From: Pseudomonadota bacterium
GTDB lineage: Bacteria; Pseudomonadota; Alphaproteobacteria; Caulobacterales; Caulobacteraceae
Assembly: GCA_018241995.1 (NCBI GenBank)
Contig: JAFECT010000006.1
Coordinates: forward strand, 248,001 to 312,000
Direction of reading: 5' to 3'
DNA: 64,000 bases
Of this stretch, positions 25,024-33,518 are shown one piece after another (the first letter of the stretch is position 1; every line of letters begins with the position of its first letter). A model generated the notes under the pieces. The model ran no database searches and was not told where the DNA came from. It worked only from the letters and a program-made list of their open reading frames with translations. The translations under genes were made by a program, and so were the position numbers.

Positions 25024-27087
25024 GTGGAACAGGCGTCGCGTTCCAAGCTTTACATTGCGCCCATGGCCCCGCTCGACGCGCCTCCCCCCGACCCAGCGCC
25101 TGCCGTCGCGACCGTGACGGTCAGGGCCGCGCGCCTGCCGCCGGCGCAGGGCGAGGCGGCCTTTTCGGTAATCAGACTGGACCAGGTCCAGCTGCAGGAC
25201 CAGCCCGGGGTCGACCAGGCCCTGTCTCAGGTTCCGGGCCTGTCGCTGTTCAGGCGGACCGACAGCTCAGGCGCTAATCCGACCACCCAGGGCATGTCTC
25301 TGCGCGCCATCGCCCCGTCGGGCGCGGGGCGGACCCTCGTGACCCTGGACGGCGTGCCCCAGAACGATCCTTTCGGCGGCTGGGTGATCTGGAACGCGCT
25401 GTCGCCGCTCGACCTCGGCGGAGCGAGCGTGATCCGCGGCGCCGGGACCGGGCCCTATGGCGCAGGGGCCCTGACCGGCACGGTGGCGCTGGAGGAGCGG
25501 GTCGATGCGCCGGGCGCCGTCGCCGCCGACCTTTCCGCGGGCGAGCTGAAGACGCTGCGCGGCGCCGCGACCGCCGATGTAGCCGCCGGACCCGGCGACC
25601 TCTTCGTCAGCGCCTCCGCCACCGGCTCAGGCGGCTGGATTCCGGTGCGGCAGGGGCGCGGCCCTGTCGATCGCCCGCTGAACCTCGATGCGCGGGAGGC
25701 CTCGGCGCGCTGGAGCGCAGACTTTGGCCCAGGCGTCCTGGCGGCGCGGGTGTCCGGCTATGACGAGAACCGCGGCACGGGCGTCGCCGGCGGCGTGGCC
25801 GGCGCCAGCGGCTCGTCGGAGAGCCTGACCTGGGCGGCGCAGCCGACACCCGACCGGGCGGGCTGGCGCCTGCAGCTCTGGGCGCGGCAGTCCGACTTCT
25901 CGCAGACCTCGCTCTCTGTCGCTCCCGGCCGCGCCACCGCGACTCCCGCCAACGACCAGTTCTCCACCCCCGCAAACGGCATCGGCTTCAACGCAGCGCT
26001 CCGGCGCGCGACCCCGCGCTGGAGCTGGGAGCTAGGCCTCGATGCCCGTCAGGCCCAAGGGGAGGACCACGAGCTTTTCCGCTTCGTGGGCTCCGACTTC
26101 ACCCGCCTGCGCATCGCTGGAGGCAAGCAGGCGGTCATGGGTGTGTACGCGGAGGGCTCCCGCGTCGAAGGCCCCTGGCTGCTGGCCGGCGGCGTCCGGC
26201 TGGACTACTGGCGCAGCTGGAACGGCAAGAGGATCGAGACCGACCGGGCCACCGGCGCGGTGACGCTCACCGACCGCCCGGGCGATAGGGATGGCGTGAC
26301 GCCCACCGCCAGGGCCGGCGCGCGGCGGGACCTTGGCGCCGGCTACTATGCGCGCGCCGCGGCCTATGCCGGCTTCCGCCCGCCGACCCTGAACGAGCTG
26401 CACCGGCCGTTCCGCGTAGGGAACGACATCACCGAGTCCAATCCCGCCCTGCAGCCCGAGCGGCTTTATGGCGGGGAGGTGGGCGTGGGCCGCGAACGGG
26501 GCGGGCTGTCGCTGGACGCCGATGTGTTCGTGAACCGCCTGGTCGATCCGATCACCAATGTGACCCTGGGCGCCGGTCCGGGGACTTTCCCGCGCGCGGG
26601 CTTCATCCCTGCGGGTGGGACCTTCCGCATGCGCGAGAACGCCGGCGTCGTGAACGCGGTTGGGTTCGAGGCCGACGCCCACCAGCGCCTCAGCGAGCGC
26701 CTGACCCTGCGCGCCGCCCTGTCGGTGACCGACGCACGGGTGGACGGCGGCGACCAGGCGCCTCAGCTCACCGGCAAGCGCCCGGCCGAGGCGCCGGTCT
26801 GGACCGCGACGGCCGGCGTGATCTGGACGCCCGCCGACCGCTTCAGCCTGGACGCCCAGGGCCGGTTCGAAAGCAACCGCTTCGAGGATGACCAGAACCT
26901 GCGCCGCCTGGGCTCGGGCCTGACGATCGACGCCCGCGCCCGCTGGCGGCTGGACCGGCGTACGGAGGCCTATGTCGACGCCCAGAACCTGTTCGGGGCG
27001 CAGGTCGCGACCGGGGCGGCCGCCGACGGGACGCTCAGCTACGCCGCGCCGCGAGTGGTCAGCGTCGGGATTTCCTGGCGCCGCTGA
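25024..27087 (+). CDS. TonB-dependent outer-membrane receptor, no clear signal peptide
   Basis: 687 residues from a GTG preceded by an in-frame TAG at 25018. The plug domain runs from VTVRAARLPPAQGEAAFSVI through PGLSLFRRTDSSGANPTTQG and RTLVTLDGVPQNDPFGGWVI to IRGAGTGPYGAGALTGTVAL. A ~530-residue beta-barrel follows, with the conserved YAGFRPPTLNELHRPFRVGN segment. The end SYAAPRVVSVGISWRR is the closing strand, without the usual final aromatic. The first 30 residues (MEQASRSKLYIAPMAPLDAP) do not look like a Sec signal, unusual for an outer-membrane protein. The ligand is unknown; no riboswitch or Fur-like site was seen in the 78-bp upstream gap. Confidence 0.85.
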   Translation: MEQASRSKLYIAPMAPLDAPPPDPAPAVATVTVRAARLPPAQGEAAFSVIRLDQVQLQDQPGVDQALSQVPGLSLFRRTDSSGANPTTQGMSLRAIAPSGAGRTLVTLDGVPQNDPFGGWVIWNALSPLDLGGASVIRGAGTGPYGAGALTGTVALEERVDAPGAVAADLSAGELKTLRGAATADVAAGPGDLFVSASATGSGGWIPVRQGRGPVDRPLNLDAREASARWSADFGPGVLAARVSGYDENRGTGVAGGVAGASGSSESLTWAAQPTPDRAGWRLQLWARQSDFSQTSLSVAPGRATATPANDQFSTPANGIGFNAALRRATPRWSWELGLDARQAQGEDHELFRFVGSDFTRLRIAGGKQAVMGVYAEGSRVEGPWLLAGGVRLDYWRSWNGKRIETDRATGAVTLTDRPGDRDGVTPTARAGARRDLGAGYYARAAAYAGFRPPTLNELHRPFRVGNDITESNPALQPERLYGGEVGVGRERGGLSLDADVFVNRLVDPITNVTLGAGPGTFPRAGFIPAGGTFRMRENAGVVNAVGFEADAHQRLSERLTLRAALSVTDARVDGGDQAPQLTGKRPAEAPVWTATAGVIWTPADRFSLDAQGRFESNRFEDDQNLRRLGSGLTIDARARWRLDRRTEAYVDAQNLFGAQVATGAAADGTLSYAAPRVVSVGISWRR

Positions 27088-28246
27088 GGCTCTGCTTGGC
27101 CACGCTGCAGAAGCGGTCGATGTCTTCCGGGTCGTGGTAGAGCGACAGGCCGATGCGCAGCACGTCGTCGCGCACGTCGGTGACGGCGCCCGCCTCCATC
27201 AGCTTCTGCTTCCAGTCCTGCGCCTTGGGATGGCGGAAGGCCAGGAAACGCGCGTGCGGGCGGCTGTCGTCCAGCGGATTGAGCAGTTCGGCGTCCTTCA
27301 GCGGGCCTGCCTGACCCGACTCGATGCAGTCGATCAACTGGCGCTGCAGGCCCTCGACGTGGGCGGCCACGGCCTTGGTGCTCAGGCCCTCGTCGGCCAG
27401 CATCTGGAACGTGGCGTTGAAACGATAGAGACCCGACGGATCGAAGGTGGCGCCCAGGAACCGCGTCGCATCCCGCGCATAGCCGACCCCGCCCGGCGGC
27501 CCTTCCAGGTCGCCGAATTCCGCGTACCAGCCGGTGGCGGCGGGGCGCGGGCCATAGCCCGGCGGCGCGTGCATGAAGGCCGCGCCCTCGCCGGCCATGG
27601 CGTATTTGTAGCCGCCGCCCAGATAGAACACCCGGTCGGCCCAGCGCTTCAGGTCGGTCGGGACCACGAGGAAGCCGTGGTATCCGTCGACCACCACCCA
27701 CGGCCCCTCGGGCTTGGCCAGGCGGCCGAGTTCGAACACCTTCTCGAACACCTGGCCGGTCTTGAAGAAGACGTGGCTGACGAAGATCAGGTCGTGGCCC
27801 CCGGCCTTGGCCCGCGCCAGGAAACGCTCCTGGAAATCGGCCGCCGGTTCGAGCGGCACGGTCTCGACCTCGAACAACCCCGCCTCCGCCCAGCGCGCGG
27901 ACTGGCGGCGGAACGAGTGGAACTCGCCGTCGGTGGTCAGCACCTTCACCGGCGCCTTGGGGAAGGCCGAGACCAGGCTGAGGATCAGGGAATGGGTGTT
28001 GGGGCCGAACACCACGGTCTCGTGGCTCGGCAGGTTCAGCTCCTTGGCGACGTTCTTCTGCGCCGTCGGCCAGACCTCGCCGAACACCTTGTCCCACTTG
28101 CGGTCGGCCAGGGTGACCCCGTCCTCCCAGGCCTGGATGTGGGCGTCGCGGGTGCAGTCGGGCCACAGGTGGTGGCTGTGCGCCGCCATGTGCAGTCGGC
28201 CGGGGGCTGCGGCCAGGGCGCGGGAAAACAGTCGCTTGAACTTCAT
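27059..28246 (-). CDS. Class V aminotransferase-fold enzyme, kynureninase-like
   Basis: 395 residues, PLP-dependent. The pyridoxal lysine is in FYLGGGYKYAMAGEGAAFMH. The cofactor aspartate is in WVVVDGYHGFLVVPTDLKRW. TVVFGPNTHSLILSLVSAFP and the N-terminal HMAAHSHHLWPDCTRDAHIQ also fit class V enzymes. It starts 8 bp after tryptophan 2,3-dioxygenase, so cleavage of kynurenine to anthranilate and alanine is the obvious role. However, the classical kynureninase N-terminus (LDGNSLG) is replaced, so it may be a divergent kynureninase or act on another substrate. Its 3' end overlaps the receptor gene by 29 bp. Confidence 0.82.
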   Translation of the reverse strand: MKFKRLFSRALAAAPGRLHMAAHSHHLWPDCTRDAHIQAWEDGVTLADRKWDKVFGEVWPTAQKNVAKELNLPSHETVVFGPNTHSLILSLVSAFPKAPVKVLTTDGEFHSFRRQSARWAEAGLFEVETVPLEPAADFQERFLARAKAGGHDLIFVSHVFFKTGQVFEKVFELGRLAKPEGPWVVVDGYHGFLVVPTDLKRWADRVFYLGGGYKYAMAGEGAAFMHAPPGYGPRPAATGWYAEFGDLEGPPGGVGYARDATRFLGATFDPSGLYRFNATFQMLADEGLSTKAVAAHVEGLQRQLIDCIESGQAGPLKDAELLNPLDDSRPHARFLAFRHPKAQDWKQKLMEAGAVTDVRDDVLRIGLSLYHDPEDIDRFCSVAKQSLSGARKSRR

Positions 28247-28254
28247 GACGCCCT

Positions 28255-29070
28255 TCAGAGCCTCGTGCGCAGAGACCACAACTCGGGGAAGCAGCGGCGC
28301 TCCAGCGTCTTCTGCAGATAGCCGACCCCCTCGGTGCCGCCCGTGCCGCGCTTGCGGCCGATGATGCGCTCCACCGTCAGCACGTGCTTGTGCCGCCAGG
28401 TCAGAAGCGCGTCGTCGAGGTCCACCAGCTTCTCGGCCAGCTGATAGAGCTCCCAGTATTTGGCGGTATTGCGGTAGACCGCGAGCCAGGCGTCCTCGAC
28501 GGCGGCGGAGGGGACGTAGGGCTGCGACAGGTCGCGCTCCAGCACCTCCGGCGGGAGGGCCAGCCCATGGCGGGGCAGCTGGGCGAGAGCGTCGTCGTAG
28601 AGGCTGGGCGCAGCGAGCGCGTCCTTCAGCTCCGCCAGGATCTCCGGCCGTTCGGCATGGAAGCTCAGGAAGGCGCCGTCCTTCAGCCCCAGCAGATATT
28701 CCAGTTCGCGGAACTGATGCGACTGGAAGCCCGAACTGGTGCCCAGTTCCCCGCGGAAGCTCAGGTAGTCGGCGGGCGTCATGGTCGCCAGGACGTCCCA
28801 GGACAGGGTCATGATGGTCTGGATGCGTGAAACCCGCGCCAGGGCCTTGTAGGCCGGCTCCACGTCGCCGGCGCGGATCAGCGACTTGGCCAGCTTCACC
28901 TCGGCGATGATCTGCTTGAGCCACAGCTCCTTGGTCTGGTGGATGATGACGAACAGCAGCTCGTCATGCCGGTCCGAGCGCGGCTTCTGGGCGGCCAGGA
29001 GCTCGTCGAGCGCCAGGTACTGCGAGTAGGTGACCGAAGAATCGGCGGCTTTGGTTGGGGTGTCGCTCAT
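28255..29070 (-). CDS. kynA: Tryptophan 2,3-dioxygenase
   Basis: 271 residues, haem enzyme that opens the indole ring of L-tryptophan to N-formylkynurenine. Conserved blocks: SVTYSQYLALDELLAAQKPR, then HDELLFVIIHQTKELWLKQI, TSSGFQSHQFRELEYLLGL and the haem-ligand region LLTWRHKHVLTVERIIG. The C-terminal GTGGTEGVGYLQKTL forms the substrate loop. Start at ATG 29070 (MSDTPTKAAD). It leads a two-gene operon with the kynureninase-like gene. The formamidase (kynB) that should act between them is absent from the window. Divergent from an amino-acid permease 106 bp away. Confidence 0.95.
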   Translation of the reverse strand: MSDTPTKAADSSVTYSQYLALDELLAAQKPRSDRHDELLFVIIHQTKELWLKQIIAEVKLAKSLIRAGDVEPAYKALARVSRIQTIMTLSWDVLATMTPADYLSFRGELGTSSGFQSHQFRELEYLLGLKDGAFLSFHAERPEILAELKDALAAPSLYDDALAQLPRHGLALPPEVLERDLSQPYVPSAAVEDAWLAVYRNTAKYWELYQLAEKLVDLDDALLTWRHKHVLTVERIIGRKRGTGGTEGVGYLQKTLERRCFPELWSLRTRL

Positions 29071-29176
29071 GGCGTCCGCTTCTACGCTCACCGATCCCCG
29101 CTTCACAACGGCCTGCAAGCCTGCCTAGTCTCCCCGCCAAACGCCCCGCGCTCCAGCGCGGGCGAGGGGGAAATTC

Positions 29177-30655
29177 ATGGCGTTCTGGAATCGCACCAAG
29201 CCGATCGACACGGCGACTCAGTTCGAGGAGCACCATCAGCTCAAGAAGACCCTGAGCTGGCCGCACCTGATCGCGCTGGGGGTCGGGGCCATCGTCGGCA
29301 CCGGCATCTACACCCTGACCGGCCTGGCCGCGGGCCTCGCCGGGCCGGGCATGATCTGGTCGTTCGTGATCTGCGGCGTGCTCTGCGCGGCCGCGGCGCT
29401 CTGCTACGCCGAGATGGCCACCATGGTCCCGGCGGCAGGGAGCGCCTACACCTTCAGCTACACGGCGCTCGGTGAGCTCCTGGCCTGGATCGTGGGCTGG
29501 GCCCTGGTGCTGGAATACGCCGTGGGCGCCTCGGCCGTGGCGGTCGGCTGGTCCAACCACGCCCAGGAGTTCGTCACCTGGGCCCATCAGAGCGGGTGGA
29601 TCGGCTTCGATCTGCCCAAGAACCTCACCCATGGCATGGACCTGAAGGGCATGATCACCGGCAAGGCGGTCTTCGACCCCAGCCAGGCCCTGCTCAACGT
29701 GCCTGCGGCCTTCATCGTGCTGGTGGTGACCGGGCTTCTGGCGCTCGGCACGCGAGAGAGCGCCACGGTCAATTTCATCCTGGTGCTGGTGAAGCTCGCC
29801 GCCCTGGTGATGTTCGTGGTCATCGCCCTGCCGCACTTCAACGCCGTGAACCTGCATCCCGCCGCACCCTTCGGCTGGGGCGCGACCCAGCACGCGGACG
29901 GCAAGAACTACGGCGTCCTGGGCGCCGCGGGCCTGGTGTTCTTCGCCTTCTACGGTTTCGACGCGGTCTCCACCGCCGCCGAGGAGACCAAGAATCCGAA
30001 GCGGGACATGACGCTCGGCATCGTGGGCTCGATGATCCTGTGCACCGCCATCTATGTGGCCGTGGCGGCCTGCGCGCTGGGCGCCATGTACTACACCGGC
30101 TGGGCCAACAACGGCGCGCCGCTGGTCGTGGTGCTGAAGTTCCTGAATCAGCCCGAGGCCGCCCAATGGCTGACCGCGGCGGTGATGGTCGCCATCCCGA
30201 CGGTGATCCTGGTGCTGCTGTACGGCCAGAGCAGGATCTTCTTCGCCATGGCGCGCGACGGCTTGCTGCCCCAGGCAGTGGCGCGGGTGAACCCCAAGAC
30301 CAAGACACCCGTCTTGATGACCCTGATCGTCGGGTCGGTCGTCGCCCTGGTCGCGGGCCTGTTCAAGCTCGACGACATCGCCGAGATGGCCAACGCCGGC
30401 ACCCTGCTGGCTTTCATCGGGGTGGCCCTGAGCGTGATCGTGCTGCGCCTGCGCCAGCCCAACCGTGAGCGCATCTTCAAGACGCCGCTGTGGTGGCTCG
30501 TCGCCCCGTTCTGCGTGTTGGGCTGCGCCTATCTGTTCGGCGTCGGCCTGACCCACGACACCAAGGTGTTGTGCCTGGGCTGGGGCGTCATCGGCCTGGT
30601 GATCTACTTCCTGTACGGCATGCACAAGAGCAATCTCGCTCGCGCCGGCGCCTGA
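29177..30655 (+). CDS. APC-family amino acid permease
   Basis: 492 residues, about 12-13 TM helices. TM1 carries the substrate-binding unwound motif in IALGVGAIVGTGIYTLTGLA. Further family blocks are LCYAEMATMVPAAGSAYTFS, ALVLEYAVGASAVAVGWSNH and FFAFYGFDAVSTAAEETKNP. It belongs to the cationic amino-acid transporter (CAT/YfnA) branch. Divergence from kynA across a shared 106-bp region suggests it may import tryptophan or a related amino acid for that pathway, though the specificity is not visible. A strong terminator follows the stop codon. Confidence 0.9.
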   Translation: MAFWNRTKPIDTATQFEEHHQLKKTLSWPHLIALGVGAIVGTGIYTLTGLAAGLAGPGMIWSFVICGVLCAAAALCYAEMATMVPAAGSAYTFSYTALGELLAWIVGWALVLEYAVGASAVAVGWSNHAQEFVTWAHQSGWIGFDLPKNLTHGMDLKGMITGKAVFDPSQALLNVPAAFIVLVVTGLLALGTRESATVNFILVLVKLAALVMFVVIALPHFNAVNLHPAAPFGWGATQHADGKNYGVLGAAGLVFFAFYGFDAVSTAAEETKNPKRDMTLGIVGSMILCTAIYVAVAACALGAMYYTGWANNGAPLVVVLKFLNQPEAAQWLTAAVMVAIPTVILVLLYGQSRIFFAMARDGLLPQAVARVNPKTKTPVLMTLIVGSVVALVAGLFKLDDIAEMANAGTLLAFIGVALSVIVLRLRQPNRERIFKTPLWWLVAPFCVLGCAYLFGVGLTHDTKVLCLGWGVIGLVIYFLYGMHKSNLARAGA

Positions 30656-30679
30656 CGCCGCGACAGGACGGACAAGCAG

Positions 30680-30714
30680 ACGCCGCCGGTTCGCACCGGC
30701 GGCGTTTCGCTTTT
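30680..30714 (+). terminator. Rho-independent terminator after the amino acid permease
   Basis: Perfect 11-bp stem ACGCCGCCGGT / ACCGGCGGCGT with a TCGC loop, followed by TTCGCTTTT. It lies 24 bp after the permease stop and before the convergent DUF6491 gene. Confidence 0.88.
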
Positions 30715-30726
30715 CTGGGCTCGGCC

Positions 30727-31143
30727 TTAGGGCCGCGCGCGCTTGGGCAGGGCGGCCACCTCTTCCGGGGTCAGCTTGGCCGCGATCTTCACCTGGCAAC
30801 GCTGCGTGCCGATGGTGCGGTTGGGCACGATCAGCTCCGCGGGATCGCCGACGCAGATGAAGCTCGAGCCGTAGGAGCGGATGCCGATGCGCAGGGACCA
30901 GTCGATGTCCAGGCAACCGCCGAACACCTCGGCGCGATAGATGTCCTTCACGCCTGCGCGGAGATAGACGGTGTGGTCATCCGGCGCGGCGAAATTGGCC
31001 ACCTCGCGGGCGGGGAAGCACTGCCGCCCGGTCTGGGCGCCGTTCGGCTTGGCGGGCGGGGCGCCGTCGGCGACCGCGGCCCAGCCGGCCAGTAGGGCGG
31101 CGACCCCGGAAATGGCGGCGACCTTGAGGATGGATAGGCGCAT
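30727..31143 (-). CDS. DUF6491 family secreted protein
   Basis: 138 residues with a signal peptide (LKVAAISGVAALLAGWAAVA). The mature protein starts with GRQCFPAREVANFAAPDDHT and continues VYLRAGVKDIYRAEVFGGCL and SFICVGDPAELIV. Four cysteines are suited to two disulfides. This pattern fits DUF6491, small periplasmic proteins of unknown role common in Caulobacterales and Xanthomonadales. CAGGAG lies 7 bases before the ATG. It is monocistronic, ending in the region that also holds the terminator of the permease. Confidence 0.78.
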   Translation of the reverse strand: MRLSILKVAAISGVAALLAGWAAVADGAPPAKPNGAQTGRQCFPAREVANFAAPDDHTVYLRAGVKDIYRAEVFGGCLDIDWSLRIGIRSYGSSFICVGDPAELIVPNRTIGTQRCQVKIAAKLTPEEVAALPKRARP

Positions 31144-31227
31144 GTCGAGCTCCTGAAACGAAGGCCGTCCCCGTCAACCACAGTCTAGGCGCAACGGTTC
31201 ATCTCACAAACCCACGACAGCGCGATT

Positions 31228-33009
31228 TCAGGCGAAACGACTGGGTGCGACGAGGCCGGCCAGGGAGCGGGGCAGGGGGGAGGGCGTCCCTAGCGCCATC
31301 GCGGCGACATGCTCGGCCAGCAGCGGGGCCGCGCAAAAGCCCCGGGAACCCAGCCCGCCGAGCACATGAAGCCCGTCCCTCAGAGACCCGGCCAGCGGTA
31401 GGCGATCCGGTGTCACGGCGCGGATCGAGGCGCGGCCTTGCAGCTCTTGCGGGGCAAGTTGCGCGGCGAGAACGGGCAGCACGCGAGCAAGGCTCTCCAG
31501 ATTGCGCCGGTCATCTTCGGGGCGGAGATCGTCGGTCGTATCGCCCCGGTCGTGGGTGGCCCCGAACAGCAGGCCTTTGCGTGTGGGAACAACATAGCCG
31601 CCCCAGGCGAGCGCAGCCGGCGGGACGTGCGCTGCGGTGGTCGCCTGGCCCCGAACTGGGGACAGCGGCAGGTCGGTGCGCAGGGCGATATTGCCCCAGC
31701 CGGCGGCGACGCAGACGATCTCGGCCTCGGCGAGAATCGCGCCGTCTGCATCCAGCAAGCGCCACGCGCCCTCGCGCCGTTCGACGGCGGCGACCTTCCC
31801 TCGAATAGCCCGCGTGGCGCCGAGCCATGCCTGCAATAGCGGCAAGGGCTCCACGACTAGGGCCCGGGTCAGGTCGAGGCCGCCACGAGTCTGGACTTCG
31901 CCGAGACGGGCGGCGGCGATGGCGGAGGAAAGGCGGGTCACCGTGCTCGGCGCCCAGAAGGGCTGAGCGGCGACGGTGTCGAAACGGCGGGTGTCGCGGT
32001 CCTGATGCTCCAGCTGCAGCACGCCCTGAGCCAGGATCGCATCGGGCGCCTCCCGGTGGCACAGCTCCACGGCCCGCTCGAAGGCCTGGGCGTAGAGCAT
32101 AGCGACCGGCCCGCCGCCGGCGTCCAGGCGAGGGGTGACCAGGGCCGCAGCGTTGCCGGACGCGCCTGCGCCGGGCTCCGCCGCCTCGACCAGCACCGGG
32201 TCGGCGCCGAGCGCTTTGAAGGCGCGGACCAGCGCCGCGCCCGCTATGCCCCCTCCCACGATGGCGACACGCGGCTGGGGTTGGGTCGCCGCTGGCGAGC
32301 CCTCGAACACCGCCTCCAGCCGCTCGCGCTTGCGGCCGAAGCCCGGCTGCTTGGCGACGGCGAAGCCACGCTCGCTGAGACCACGGCGCACATGCCCCGC
32401 CACGGTGAAGGTCGCCGCCCGCGCGCCGGGCGCTGAGCGGGCCGCGATCAAGTCCAGCACCTCGTCGCGCCACATCGCCGGGTTCGAAGCGGGTGAGAAA
32501 CCGTCCAGAAACCAGGCGTCCGCGGCGCCAGACCAGGCCGACAGCGCCTCGGCGACCTCGAGGATCGCCAGGTCGATGACCGCGCCGAACTCCGACAGGT
32601 CGATCCGGTGGAAGCCTGGGGTGCGCGGCGGCCAGCGACGGAGCAGCAACTCGGTGATTTCAGCGAGCTCCGGCCAGCGGGCCAGGGCGCGGCCGGCCTC
32701 CTCGGCGCTCATTGGGAAGGCCTCGATGGAGAAGACGCTGAGCCGGCCGCCCTCCGGCCGCGTCCGGAGCCACAGGTCCATCAGCGCCAGCACGTTGAGC
32801 CCGGTGCCGAAGCCCAGCTCCGCCACGGTGAAGTGTCGCCGTCCCGCCCAGGCGGCGGGCAGGTCGCAACCCTCCAGGAATACCGCACGCGTCTCCGCCA
32901 GCCCGTCTTGGGCGGAAAAATAGACGTCGCCGAACCGCCCGGAGCGCGGCGAGCCGTCGTCGCTCCAGGTGAGGGCGGGGTCGAAAGGGTGGTCGGGTTG
33001 GTCAGCCAT
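31228..33009 (-). CDS. mnmC: Bifunctional tRNA 5-methylaminomethyl-2-thiouridine biosynthesis protein MnmC
   Basis: 593 residues. It completes the mnm5s2U modification at the wobble base of several tRNAs. The N-terminal ~240 residues are the methyltransferase domain (FTVAELGFGTGLNVLALMDL, then AWFLDGFSPASNPAMWRDEV). The C-terminal ~340 residues are the FAD-dependent domain that removes carboxymethyl, with the dinucleotide fold RVAIVGGGIAGAALVRAFKA and a C-terminal GLGSRGFCAAPLLAEHVAAM. Both halves look intact. The ATG at 33009 lies only 5 bases after the T-run of a terminator, so its own promoter must overlap the hairpin or it depends on readthrough. Confidence 0.94.
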   Translation of the reverse strand: MADQPDHPFDPALTWSDDGSPRSGRFGDVYFSAQDGLAETRAVFLEGCDLPAAWAGRRHFTVAELGFGTGLNVLALMDLWLRTRPEGGRLSVFSIEAFPMSAEEAGRALARWPELAEITELLLRRWPPRTPGFHRIDLSEFGAVIDLAILEVAEALSAWSGAADAWFLDGFSPASNPAMWRDEVLDLIAARSAPGARAATFTVAGHVRRGLSERGFAVAKQPGFGRKRERLEAVFEGSPAATQPQPRVAIVGGGIAGAALVRAFKALGADPVLVEAAEPGAGASGNAAALVTPRLDAGGGPVAMLYAQAFERAVELCHREAPDAILAQGVLQLEHQDRDTRRFDTVAAQPFWAPSTVTRLSSAIAAARLGEVQTRGGLDLTRALVVEPLPLLQAWLGATRAIRGKVAAVERREGAWRLLDADGAILAEAEIVCVAAGWGNIALRTDLPLSPVRGQATTAAHVPPAALAWGGYVVPTRKGLLFGATHDRGDTTDDLRPEDDRRNLESLARVLPVLAAQLAPQELQGRASIRAVTPDRLPLAGSLRDGLHVLGGLGSRGFCAAPLLAEHVAAMALGTPSPLPRSLAGLVAPSRFA

Positions 33010-33013
33010 CGCG

Positions 33014-33046
33014 CAAAAGAAAAGGGCCGCCCGGCAGGGGCGGCCC
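33014..33046 (-). terminator. Rho-independent terminator between the lipoprotein gene and mnmC
   Basis: Read on the minus strand: GGGCCGCCC, loop CTGCC, GGGCGGCCC, then TTTTCTTTT. It ends 5 bases before the mnmC start codon. Confidence 0.88.
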
Positions 33047-33073
33047 TCGCTTACTACCCGTTCGGGCGCAAGC

Positions 33074-33358
33074 TTACTTCTTCTTCGCGTCGGCCTTGGC
33101 CGCGGGCTTGGCGCCGGCGTCGGAAGCCATGCCGCCGCCCTGGTCCATGTTCGCGCCCGGCTGGGTCGCGGCGGTGTTGGCTTGCTGCGCGGCCGCGGCG
33201 TCGGCGGCGGCGGTCGCATTGGCCTTGGTCGCGTCGGAAGTCGGCACGGCGGCGGAAGCCGGCTGGTTGGAGGCGGCGGCCTGGTCCTTGGGCTTGCAGG
33301 CGGCGACGGAAACGGCGGTCAGAGCGGCGGCGACGACGATCAGCTTGCGGATGGTCAT
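33074..33358 (-). CDS. Small alanine-rich lipoprotein
   Basis: 94 residues. The signal peptide is followed by a lipobox (TAVSVAAC), predicting lipid attachment at Cys21. The rest is an extended Ala/Gln/Thr/Lys-rich chain (ATAAADAAAAQQANTAATQP) ending in a lysine cluster ADAKKK, probably unstructured. No enzymatic motif. AGGAAACA before the ATG gives a usable ribosome site, and a strong terminator follows. It may tether to or pack against peptidoglycan, but this is speculation. Confidence 0.75.
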   Translation of the reverse strand: MTIRKLIVVAAALTAVSVAACKPKDQAAASNQPASAAVPTSDATKANATAAADAAAAQQANTAATQPGANMDQGGGMASDAGAKPAAKADAKKK

Positions 33359-33518
33359 TGTTTCCTGGTCCTTCGAGAGGTCTGGAGAGACGGAGGAGGC
33401 CGCTCTCAGGAGTGAGAGATAACCTCACCCTGATTCCAGAGGCAAGCCGATTCTCACAAATCCGTGATCAATTCGTGAGATTGCGTGATCAAGGCCGGAT
33501 TGTGGCTGCCGGGCGGCG

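Noticed and set aside
28964..30916. Antisense 650-codon frame over the amino acid permease
   Set aside because: Same artefact; the permease on the plus strand has clear TM pattern and motifs.
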